NCBI GenBank assembly: GCA_040880285.1
Contig: JBBDIT010000046.1
Coordinates: 1-22,493, forward strand
Source of the DNA: JANQJA01 sp040880285
GTDB lineage: Bacteria > Pseudomonadota > Gammaproteobacteria > Pseudomonadales > Azotimanducaceae
Length of the DNA: 22,493 bases
Direction of reading: 5' to 3'
Of the stretch, positions 1 to 6,370 are shown piece by piece. The notes beneath the pieces are model-generated. The model was not told the origin of the DNA and ran no database searches. It saw nothing but the letters and a program-made list of their open reading frames with translations. Within the stretch, counting starts at the first letter, position 1; every line of letters starts with the position of its first letter. Both the position numbers and the translations under genes were made by a program.

Positions 1-896
1 GCAATATTGATATAGCTTCGTTGCGAGTTGGCGGCTGCTTCAAACTCCCACTCCCGCAAGGTCTTTGGCATAGTAGGCGGGGTTTCGAAGTCGCTCGCAT
101 TGTCCTCGTAGAAGTGGACGAACTCATCGTAGTCTCGCTGGTAACGACGCCGATCTTCCGAGTCAACCCTGGCCGAGAGCTGGATATTTTCACTCTTGGA
201 GACGTACTCGGTAATCGCACCATAGATGATGTAGTCCGCCTGCAGGATTTTACCCAGCTTCCTTGAAATCTCCAGATCCGTCAGGTTGGTGCGTCCATCT
301 GCCATCATGCCTTGTTCCCGCATGATGCGCTCGATTTGTTCACGATCGACCACGTTATAACCTTTGACCTGCAACGCGAGGATCAGGTTGTCGGCCACCA
401 GCGAACCGGCACCGGAGCCTGCGGGCTCCTCAAATGCCATAACCGCGATGGTGTCCGATTGCTGGATATCCAGGCCAGGTGAACGATTGGCCTCAATGTC
501 AAGCGGCGATACCGCAACGTCCTCGACCGAAGGATAGACAAAATTCGGTGGCTCCGGTCGCCGCGGTAGTTCTTCGAGAATCAGGGAAAAGGAAGTACTT
601 GAGCTATTGCGTGGGACCGTCTCAATGTGTGGCCGAAAACCTCGTTTGACGAGCTTGTAATAGCCGGCGTAGAAGTAGGGTGAGACACCCGTACTGCGAC
701 TGGTATAGGGCGTTACACCGACACGGTTGGTGAGATTGTCTTTACTGGTTCCCCAATATACGTCCGCACCAGGTGGCTGGGAATTGATCGTGCGCGTGAT
801 CGTGTAGGTCTGGGGTGTCGATGCACAGCCCTGAATGATGAGCCCCACAACGACCGACAATACCAATACAAAATAGGAAATAATCCCTGGCCGCAT
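1..896 (-). CDS. PEGA + CsgG-like outer-membrane lipoprotein, partial (3' end outside window)
   Basis: The reading frame is open from an ATG at 896 to the left edge, 298 codons without a stop. The N-terminus is a lipoprotein signal: a hydrophobic stretch (residues 5-21) followed by the lipobox I21-Q-G-C24. A25 and S26 follow the Cys, with no Asp at +2, which favours the outer membrane. Residues about 36-112 resemble a PEGA-type beta domain (NSQPPGADVYWG). Residues about 145-250 resemble the CsgG/LpoB-type fold: AVMAFEE, then GYNVVDREQIERIMREQG, then LGKILQADYIIYGAITEY. Proteins of this class are periplasm-facing assembly or activator lipoproteins; this one's partner is unknown. A Shine-Dalgarno-like GAAGAGG lies about 7 nt before the ATG, and a near-consensus promoter lies just upstream. 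It is downstream of tRNA-Leu on the same strand but probably has its own promoter. Family-level call is firm; the specific role is not. Confidence 0.8.
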   Translation of the reverse strand, partial: MRPGIISYFVLVLSVVVGLIIQGCASTPQTYTITRTINSQPPGADVYWGTSKDNLTNRVGVTPYTSRSTGVSPYFYAGYYKLVKRGFRPHIETVPRNSSSTSFSLILEELPRRPEPPNFVYPSVEDVAVSPLDIEANRSPGLDIQQSDTIAVMAFEEPAGSGAGSLVADNLILALQVKGYNVVDREQIERIMREQGMMADGRTNLTDLEISRKLGKILQADYIIYGAITEYVSKSENIQLSARVDSEDRRRYQRDYDEFVHFYEDNASDFETPPTMPKTLREWEFEAAANSQRSYINI

Positions 897-933
897 ATGC
901 GATTACCTCTTCTTCTAATTATGAAAACATCAA

Positions 934-962
934 AGTATAGACAGGCATTAGACGAGTGTCAC
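934..962 (-). promoter_or_regulatory. sigma70-type promoter for the lipoprotein gene
   Basis: Read on the minus strand, GTGACA (962-957), a 17-nt spacer and TATACT (939-934) match the sigma70 consensus at 5 of 6 positions in each box with ideal spacing. The predicted start near 927 gives a leader of about 30 nt to the ATG at 896. It lies between tRNA-Leu and the gene, so the gene need not depend on tRNA read-through. Confidence 0.55.
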
Positions 963-1006
963 GACCTGACTACAACTCGCACCAGTGATGCCGCCAACCA
1001 ACTCAT

Positions 1007-1093
1007 TGGTGCCCGGGGCCGGGGTCGAACCGGCACCGCCTTGCGGCGACGAGATTTTAAGTCTCGCGTGTCTACCAATTTCACCACCCGGGC
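1007..1093 (-). tRNA. tRNA-Leu (anticodon UAA)
   Basis: On the minus strand the acceptor arms GCCCGGG (1093-1087) and CCCGGGC (1017-1011) pair perfectly, followed by discriminator A and an encoded CCA (1009-1007). The anticodon stem CGAGA/TCTCG holds loop CTTAAAA with anticodon TAA at 1059-1057. A long variable arm (CGCC-GCAA-GGCG) is diagnostic of a class II tRNA, and the T arm GCCGG-TTCGACC-CCGGC is intact. It reads UUA, and UUG by wobble. There is no sign of integration at its 3' end. Confidence 0.97.
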
Positions 1094-1186
1094 ATTGATC
1101 GCGGTTGGCCACGAGGCGCGTAGTTTACCTGCTCATCCGGGACTCTGCGAGAGTGGACATCACCACCCAACGCGGCCATAATCCTT

Positions 1187-1205
1187 TTGGCATGGCAAGT
1201 GCCAA
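1187..1205. promoter_or_regulatory. inverted repeat, possible TetR-family operator
   Basis: TTGGCA (1187-1192) and TGCCAA (1200-1205) form 6-bp inverted arms with a 7-nt spacer. They lie 21 bp before the GTG start of the TetR-family gene and between it and the divergent tRNA-Leu. TetR regulators commonly repress themselves through such dyads; the assignment here is inferred from position only. Confidence 0.3.
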
Positions 1206-1226
1206 TAGAAAAGAAGCTGTAGACCT

Positions 1227-1838
1227 GTGTCTGAGACCGAAACCACTACAATTAATACCACCGATGGCCGACGACTACGTAGCCGCGATAGCAAACGCAA
1301 GATCGTCTCGGCAATGTTGGAACTGGTAAGAGAGGGCCGGATCGCGCCGACTGCTGAGGAAGTGGCGCAGCGAGCGAACGTCGGGCTCCGAACCGTATTT
1401 CGTCGCTTCAAGGACATGGAGAGCTTGTACGCGGAAATGTCTGTCGCCATCAGCCAGAAGGTCACGCCAATCATTGATGAGGAATTGGCGCATGAGACCT
1501 GGTGGAAAAACTTTGCGCAGCTACTGGAGCGACGTCTCCGGGTCTACGAGATCATCATGCCTTACCGAATCGCTGCTGGTGCGCTCAGGTTTCAATCCGA
1601 TGTACTCCATAGCCGGCACAGAGAGATCGTCAGGGAAGAGCGTGAACGCCTGGTGGCTGCACTACCTGACCTGGTACTGGATGACCGCACGCGGATCGAG
1701 GCTCTGGAAGCTGTGCTTAGTTTTGATATGTGGAACCAGTTGCGTAACGACCAGAAACTAAGCGTGGACCAGGCCGGTGATGTGGTCTACAGGATCGTAT
1801 CGGCTCTGCTACCGGAAGCGAAATTAGGCATCCAATAA
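1227..1838 (+). CDS. TetR/AcrR-family transcriptional regulator
   Basis: A 203-residue protein of typical TetR length. Residues about 22-68 form the DNA-binding three-helix domain, with the recognisable run from helix 2 into the recognition helix (TAEEVAQRANVGLRTVFRRF) followed by the family's KDMESLY. The rest is the all-helical ligand-binding/dimerisation part, which is not informative about ligand. The GTG at 1227 is the practical start: the next in-frame Met (residue 30) is inside the HTH. The ribosome site is weak (AGAAG about 11 nt upstream). No efflux pump or enzyme sits next to it in a divergent position, so the target is not evident; the dyad at 1187-1205 may be an autoregulatory site. 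It is likely a one-component repressor. Confidence 0.85.
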   Translation: MSETETTTINTTDGRRLRSRDSKRKIVSAMLELVREGRIAPTAEEVAQRANVGLRTVFRRFKDMESLYAEMSVAISQKVTPIIDEELAHETWWKNFAQLLERRLRVYEIIMPYRIAAGALRFQSDVLHSRHREIVREERERLVAALPDLVLDDRTRIEALEAVLSFDMWNQLRNDQKLSVDQAGDVVYRIVSALLPEAKLGIQ

Positions 1839-1906
1839 ACCCGGCAGAACGATGAATTCATGACCAAAATCCAGTAGACTTGCCGGCTTTCCGATACTGC
1901 TCATCT

Positions 1907-1980
1907 GGCTGGGTGGCAGAGTGGTCATGCAGCGGACTGCAACTCCGTTTACGCCGGTTCGATTCCGACCCCAGCCTCCA
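1907..1980 (+). tRNA. tRNA-Cys (anticodon GCA)
   Basis: A 74-nt cloverleaf with an encoded terminal CCA. Acceptor arms GGCTGGG and CCCAGCC pair. The anticodon stem GCGGA/TCCGT (G-T at its foot) encloses CTGCAAC with GCA at 1939-1941, and the T loop reads TTCGATT. It decodes UGC/UGU. The TetR gene ends 68 nt upstream and the repeat block begins about 10 nt downstream. A GATACT at 1893-1898 could be a -10 box, but no good -35 box accompanies it. Confidence 0.97.
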
Positions 1981-1989
1981 GTTTTCTCC

Positions 1990-2185
1990 GGTCATCCTGA
2001 GTCCCCCTTTTGTCATCCTGAGCGCAGCGAAGGATCTCATTGTTCGGTGATGGTTCTTAGTGTGAGATTCTTCGCTGCGCTCAGAATGACAATAATCCTG
2101 TCATCCTGAGGCGCGGCGCAAGCCGCGTCCTGAGCGAGCGTCAGCGAGTCGAAGGACCTCGCGAAGGATCTCGCTGCGCCAGCGT
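1990..2185. repeat. cluster of dispersed intergenic repeat units (GTCATCCTGAGCGCAGCGAA type)
   Basis: Several copies of one unit occupy the space after tRNA-Cys. A truncated copy starts at 1990. A complete copy lies at 2011-2039, and an inverted copy at 2063-2091 matches it at 27 of 29 positions, forming a large potential hairpin with a 23-nt loop. A rearranged copy runs from 2099 to about 2185, containing its own small hairpin (CGCGGC-GCAA-GCCGCG, 2112-2127). The unit translates in one frame to the spurious peptide FAALRMT, a sequence commonly met in mis-annotated intergenic repeats. There is no T-run after the hairpin, so terminator function is not supported. I do not assign a mobility mechanism. 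Confidence 0.8.
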
Positions 2186-2192
2186 GGAGTCC

Positions 2193-2573
2193 CTAACCCG
2201 AAAACGACTTGAATTTGGCCATCAGGGTTTCGTACTGTGCGGCGCTGAATTCGCCAGCGTCAAAGTACATGCCGTGCTCCTCACAAACTTCATACCAGAT
2301 GTCGGTCTTCCCGGTCTGGACATTGACCGTCATCAACTGATTGCACCTGGGGCAATTGATTTCATGGCGCCGGTTCAGCCAGGACCCGACCCTGGGGTCA
2401 CCAGAATCGACTGATTCTGACATCCACTTACCACGCAGGGCTTCTACTTCTCCTGTATCGAACCAGATACCCTGGCAATTGAGGCAACGATCAATTTTTA
2501 CCTTCTTGCCATAAGTGACTTCTTCCATCTGGCCATGGCACTTCGGACAATCAATCATGGACATACCCTGCAT
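2193..2573 (-). CDS. tandem zinc-ribbon protein (zf-TFIIB type)
   Basis: A protein of 126 residues (121 from the likelier start) made of two zinc-ribbon units of the zf-TFIIB family. Unit 1 has C9-x2-C12 and C30-x2-C33 followed by the typical GIWFDTGEVEAL. Unit 2 has C74-x2-C77 and C97-x2-H100 followed by GMYFDAGEFSA, so one ligand is His instead of Cys. Three in-frame ATGs stand close together (2573, 2564, 2558). Only the last has a fitting ribosome site (AGGG about 7 nt upstream), so MIDCPKC at 2558 is the preferred start. Proteins of this kind are small cytoplasmic metal-binding proteins of unknown role. The gene faces tRNA-Cys and the repeat block, and is divergent from the DMT permease. 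Confidence 0.8.
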   Translation of the reverse strand: MQGMSMIDCPKCHGQMEEVTYGKKVKIDRCLNCQGIWFDTGEVEALRGKWMSESVDSGDPRVGSWLNRRHEINCPRCNQLMTVNVQTGKTDIWYEVCEEHGMYFDAGEFSAAQYETLMAKFKSFSG

Positions 2574-2582
2574 CAGTAGCGG

Positions 2583-2597
2583 TGGAGTGGCACTCCA
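2583..2597. promoter_or_regulatory. 15-bp perfect palindrome at the transcription start of the zinc-ribbon gene
   Basis: TGGAGTG-G-CACTCCA: 7-bp arms around a single base. It directly abuts the -10 box of the leftward promoter at 2598-2629 and so would lie at about +1 to +10. This fits a repressor operator or a small 5' hairpin. The binding protein is unknown. Confidence 0.35.
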
Positions 2598-2629
2598 ATT
2601 CTAGCACTGCAACGCGACCTCTGTGTCAA
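2598..2629 (-). promoter_or_regulatory. candidate promoter for the zinc-ribbon gene
   Basis: On the minus strand there is a perfect TTGACA (2629-2624) and TAGAAT (2603-2598), 5 of 6, preceded by TGC, which makes an extended -10. The spacer is 20 nt, longer than the preferred 17. The extended -10 could compensate, or the -35 may be chance. Confidence 0.4.
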
Positions 2630-2680
2630 CCTTATCCCGATGTTAGGATATAGCTCTTCATCTCCACGGCGTGACGCACT

Positions 2681-3586
2681 TTGACAAGACTTGCTTTCAC
2701 AAGAGTCAGGCGAAGTTACAGCTATGCCATCGTGACGGTCTTGTTCTGGTCCACCGTGGCAACGGCATTCAAGATCGCGCTCCAGCATTTGGACATTTAT
2801 CAACTGATCTTTTATTCGGTCCTTTCTTCGGTCACTGTGCTCGTCGGCTGTTTTTTCGTGCGCAACGGTGTATTACCGGGCGCGAGGGAATTGTGGCGGG
2901 TTTTCTCCAGTCATTGGCGTATCACGTTAATCGCTGGCGCGCTCAATCCGCTGATCTACTACCTGATCCTGTTTGCCGCATATGACCGGCTGCCGGCCCA
3001 GGTCGCCCAACCAATCAACTATACCTGGGCGATCGTATTGACATTCATGTCCATGCTCATCCTCAAGCAGGCAATGACCCGACAGGACCTGCTGGCCGCA
3101 TTTGTTTGTTACGCTGGCGTGGTGATCATTATAGGGCAGGGCGGCTGGTCAATAACCGCTATACCCGACCTACCGGGGGTCGCCCTTGCACTCCTTTCGA
3201 CGTTGATCTGGGCATCTTACTGGATCATCAATCTTCACGATGACCGGGATCCGCTGGCGGCGCTGTGTCTTAACTTTATCGTTTCGCTAGCGCCTGCTTT
3301 TCTTTTGTGTAGTCTCCTTTCGGACCCGTTTGCAATTACCCCCATGGGCGCTGCAAGTGCAGTGTACATTGGCCTGTTTGAGATGGGCCTTGCGTTTCTA
3401 TGCTGGTCGCAGGCCCTCAAACTGGCGGAAAACACCAGCAGGGTCAGCAATCTCATTTTCCTGTCACCGTTCCTGTCCCTGATCTTCATCAACCAGGTAT
3501 TGGATGAGCCAATTTTTATTACAACTTACGTCGGATTACTCGTTATTGTCACCGGCCTTGTTATCCAACGGCTCAGATTTAATTGA
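2681..3586 (+). CDS. DMT-superfamily permease (EamA/RhaT type)
   Basis: A very hydrophobic 301-residue protein with about ten membrane segments arranged as two EamA repeats (roughly residues 12-142 and 150-296). Typical features are the N-terminal YAIVTVLFWSTVATAFKIAL, the repeat-ending LKQAMTRQDLLAAFVCYAGV, the second-repeat start ALLSTLIWASYWI, and the final FLSPFLSLIFINQVLDEPI segment. Such proteins move small metabolites across the inner membrane, often exporting amino acids or their derivatives; the substrate cannot be read from sequence. The TTG at 2681 is the first possible start after an in-frame stop at 2672-2674, and its ribosome site is poor, so the start is uncertain. It ends 78 nt before the MFS gene and may or may not be cotranscribed with it. 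Confidence 0.85.
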   Translation: MTRLAFTRVRRSYSYAIVTVLFWSTVATAFKIALQHLDIYQLIFYSVLSSVTVLVGCFFVRNGVLPGARELWRVFSSHWRITLIAGALNPLIYYLILFAAYDRLPAQVAQPINYTWAIVLTFMSMLILKQAMTRQDLLAAFVCYAGVVIIIGQGGWSITAIPDLPGVALALLSTLIWASYWIINLHDDRDPLAALCLNFIVSLAPAFLLCSLLSDPFAITPMGAASAVYIGLFEMGLAFLCWSQALKLAENTSRVSNLIFLSPFLSLIFINQVLDEPIFITTYVGLLVIVTGLVIQRLRFN

Positions 3587-3619
3587 CACCCTTCACTGCC
3601 TTGCATTAAGTTCAAAGCC

Positions 3620-3642
3620 ATTCATGCAACAATGACATGAAT
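3620..3642. promoter_or_regulatory. inverted repeat in the leader of the MFS transporter
   Basis: ATTCATG (3620-3626) and CATGAAT (3636-3642) are 7-bp inverted arms with a 9-nt spacer, just upstream of the G-rich ribosome site at 3649-3660. A TTGACA at 3583-3588 overlaps the end of the DMT gene, but the -10 at the right distance (TTAAGT) is poor. The dyad could be an operator or a leader hairpin. Confidence 0.25.
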
Positions 3643-3664
3643 AAGAGAAGGGTGGGGGGGACAC

Positions 3665-4969
3665 TTGAGCGAAAAGAAAAAAGATACCAGTGCCGAGGAT
3701 GGTGCCGCATATGCCACCAACTATCGGTGGTACGCGTTGGCAGTTCTGACGACTGTCTATATTTTTAATTTTATCGACCGCCAGATACTGGTCATCCTGC
3801 AGGAAAGTATTAAAGCGGATCTTGGCCTGAGTGACACACAACTGGGTTTGCTGTCCGGTATCTCATTTGCCTTATTCTACGTAACGCTTGGCATTCCCAT
3901 TGCACGTTATGCAGATAGCGCCAATCGCCGCAATGTTGTCGCGCTGGCGATCGCCGCCTGGAGTTTTATGACGGCATTGTCAGGTGCCGCCCAAAACTTC
4001 ATCCAGCTCCTTTTAGCACGTATCGGCGTGGCGGTTGGTGAAGCCGGTGGTAGCCCGCCAGCACATTCCATGATTTCCGATATTTTTCCGCCGCAACAAC
4101 GCGCTACCGCCTTATCCATTTATTCCATGGGTATTAACTTCGGCGTCTTGATCGGCTTTGTTATTGGCGGCTGGGTCAATGATTGGCTGGGCTGGCGTTG
4201 GGTTTTCGTGGTTATTGGTATACCCGGAATTTTATGGGCACTGGTGGTGCGGTTTACCTTGCGCGAACCACCACGCGGCTATTCTGAACATGTCGTTACC
4301 GTGGCTGATGCACCCCCGATGATGTCGGTATTCGCGCTCATGTGGTCACGCAAGTCGTTTCGGCACCTCAGTATCGCGGCTGGTTTGCATGCCTTTGTAG
4401 GTTATGGCGTGGGCCAGTGGATCGCATCTTTCTTCATCCGGAATTATGACCTGACCTCAACCGGGGAAATTGCCACCTGGCTCGGACTGATTTCAGGTAC
4501 AGCCGGGGCTGCCGGGACATTCTTTGGGGGGTATATTTGTGACAAGTTGGGTGTCAAGGATCGACGTTGGTACGTTTGGGCGCCAGCAATTGCGACGGTC
4601 GCCGCTGTACCCTTCTCTTTGGCAGTCTACCTGATGGATGCGTACTACTTTGCGCTTTTAACTTACACTGTACCGGTGTTTCTGGGGGCCATGTACCTGG
4701 GCCCTACGATCGCCATGACCCACGGTATTGTCAGCTTACGGATGCGTGCACTGGCCTCGTCCATCCTGTTTTTCGTGCTGAACCTGATCGGGCTTGGACT
4801 CGGGCCTTTATTTACCGGCTTTCTGAGCGATAGGCTGGTGCCACGCTATGGTGATGACAGTCTGCGCTACGCACTCATTTTTGTGGTGCTGGTCTACGTC
4901 TGGTCTACTTTCCATTACATGATGGCAAGTAGAACACTTCGTGCGGACCTGGATGGCGCCCCCAAGTAA
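3665..4969 (+). CDS. MFS transporter, Spinster-like
   Basis: A 434-residue inner-membrane protein with twelve predicted segments. Residues about 20-60 carry the Spinster-type opening (FNFIDRQILVILQESIKADL then LSDTQLGLLSG). The loop 2-3 signature reads IPIARYADSANRRNVV. Segment 4-5 has GVAVGEAGGSPPAHSMISDIFPPQQRATALS. These features mark the bacterial Spinster (Spns-like) branch of the major facilitator superfamily, which takes up organic anions or lipids in different members. The start is TTG at 3665, supported by the strong G-rich ribosome site ending 4 nt before it. The stop is 36 nt before the FAD-linked dehydrogenase, whose own ribosome site is strong, so the two form a likely operon. 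By context the transported compound may be a 2-hydroxy acid; that is inference. Confidence 0.88.
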   Translation: MSEKKKDTSAEDGAAYATNYRWYALAVLTTVYIFNFIDRQILVILQESIKADLGLSDTQLGLLSGISFALFYVTLGIPIARYADSANRRNVVALAIAAWSFMTALSGAAQNFIQLLLARIGVAVGEAGGSPPAHSMISDIFPPQQRATALSIYSMGINFGVLIGFVIGGWVNDWLGWRWVFVVIGIPGILWALVVRFTLREPPRGYSEHVVTVADAPPMMSVFALMWSRKSFRHLSIAAGLHAFVGYGVGQWIASFFIRNYDLTSTGEIATWLGLISGTAGAAGTFFGGYICDKLGVKDRRWYVWAPAIATVAAVPFSLAVYLMDAYYFALLTYTVPVFLGAMYLGPTIAMTHGIVSLRMRALASSILFFVLNLIGLGLGPLFTGFLSDRLVPRYGDDSLRYALIFVVLVYVWSTFHYMMASRTLRADLDGAPK

Positions 4970-5005
4970 GGCTGGTAACAACGAGTATAGGAACGCGGAG
5001 GCCGG

Positions 5006-6370
5006 ATGTCAGAATTAATCGATGCACTTGGCAAGGTTCTCGATCAGGGCGGATTGTTACATGGTGATCAGCTCAAGGAGCGCCAATTCCCTGGTGCTGA
5101 ACCCGTCGCCCTCGCTCGACCAAGAACGACTGCAGAGGTTTCGGCAGTTCTCAGGATTTGCCATGAGAGAGGCCAGGGCGTGGTTCCTATGGGCGGTATG
5201 ACGGGTCTGGTGGAAGGTGCACAGTCCAACAATAATGAAGTCGCCATCAGCCTCGAGCGAATGAATCATATCGAAGAGGTCGATACACAAAGCCGTACCA
5301 TGACGCTCGAAGCGGGTGTGCCCCTGCAGGTGGCACAGGAGGCCGCAGAACGAGAGCAGATGCTGTTTCCACTGGACCTCGGCGCCCGCGGTACCGCCAC
5401 CGTGGGTGGTAACCTTTCAACTAACGCAGGCGGAAACCGGGTTATACGCTATGGCATGATGCGCGATCAGGTGCTGGGGCTCGAAGCTGTCCTCGCTGAC
5501 GGCACCATCATCACTTCAATGAATAAGATTATTAAGAACAATACCGGTTATGACATCAAACAACTCTTTATCGGTGCCGAGGGAACACTTGGGATCGTGA
5601 CGAGACTTGTGCTTCGTTTGCGTGCACTACCGGCAAGCCAGGATATGGCATTTGTTGCTCTCAATAACTTCAAGGACGTCACAACCTTTCTCAATCATAT
5701 CGATACCGCCCTTGGCGGAACGCTCAGCGCATTTGAAGTGATGTGGAAGGATTATTACAAGCTGGTGACAACACCTCCGGCCAGGGGCAAACCACCGCTT
5801 TCCCATCAATACCATTACTATGTGCTGCTCGAAGCCCTGGGCGGGCATCCACAAAGAGACAATGAACGGTTTGTGCAAGCCCTGGAGTATTGCCTGACCG
5901 AGGGCATCATCACTGATGCCGTAATTGCCCAAAACCAGTCTGAACGCGACGCCATGTGGGCTATCCGCGATGACGTGGGGCAAGTCGCACAGAACTGGCC
6001 GATCTTTACCTTCGATGTCAGCGTGTCACTCAATCATATGGAATCCTATGTGGAAGAGTTAAAGGCGGACCTGACCGAGAAGTGGCCGGAACATACTTGC
6101 ATGATATTCGGACACCTCGGAGACGGTAACCTGCACATCATTGTAGGCATCGGGGACGGGACACCCAATGCAAAAAAACAGGTGGAAGAAACGGTCTACC
6201 AGGGGCTGGTATCGAGGGGCGGGTCAGTTTCGGCAGAGCACGGTATTGGTTTGCAAAAGAAAGACTACCTGTCCTGGTCCAGAAGCGAGCCTGAAATCGC
6301 GATGATGCAACTGATCAAAAATTCACTGGATCCAAAGAATATATTGAATCCGGGAAAAATCTTCGTTTGA
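5006..6370 (+). CDS. FAD-linked D-2-hydroxyacid dehydrogenase (GlcD/D2HGDH/D-LDH family)
   Basis: A 454-residue flavoprotein of the vanillyl-alcohol-oxidase fold. The N-terminal FAD-binding domain (about 38-210) shows PMGGMTGLVEGA, DLGARGTATVGGNLSTNAGG, and NNTGYDIKQLFIGAEGTLGI. The C-terminal substrate domain contains GHLGDGNLHI near residue 370, with metal/substrate histidines, and SAEHGIGLQKKDYL near 415. The NNTGYD..LFIGAEGTLG pattern is nearer D-2-hydroxyglutarate/D-lactate dehydrogenases than the glycolate oxidase subunit, but the substrate cannot be fixed. Known members oxidise a D-2-hydroxy acid to the 2-oxo acid and pass electrons to a carrier such as quinone, cytochrome or ETF. No GlcE/GlcF subunits lie nearby, so a single-subunit enzyme is likely. 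GGAGG lies 6 nt before the ATG. The stop codon abuts the stop of pyruvate kinase with no spacer. Confidence 0.88.
   Translation: MSELIDALGKVLDQGGLLHGDQLKERQFPGAEPVALARPRTTAEVSAVLRICHERGQGVVPMGGMTGLVEGAQSNNNEVAISLERMNHIEEVDTQSRTMTLEAGVPLQVAQEAAEREQMLFPLDLGARGTATVGGNLSTNAGGNRVIRYGMMRDQVLGLEAVLADGTIITSMNKIIKNNTGYDIKQLFIGAEGTLGIVTRLVLRLRALPASQDMAFVALNNFKDVTTFLNHIDTALGGTLSAFEVMWKDYYKLVTTPPARGKPPLSHQYHYYVLLEALGGHPQRDNERFVQALEYCLTEGIITDAVIAQNQSERDAMWAIRDDVGQVAQNWPIFTFDVSVSLNHMESYVEELKADLTEKWPEHTCMIFGHLGDGNLHIIVGIGDGTPNAKKQVEETVYQGLVSRGGSVSAEHGIGLQKKDYLSWSRSEPEIAMMQLIKNSLDPKNILNPGKIFV

Noticed and set aside
897..1181. 94-residue rightward open frame across tRNA-Leu
   Set aside because: It runs through the antisense of the tRNA gene and a promoter, has no ribosome site and resembles no protein.
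1007..1980. Integrated element bounded by the two tRNA genes
   Set aside because: No integrase, no duplicated tRNA 3' end and no shift in base composition; the interval holds one ordinary TetR gene.
1858..2109. Small proteins containing FAALRMT on both strands
   Set aside because: They are translations of the tRNA-Cys gene and the intergenic repeat units, a known source of false genes.
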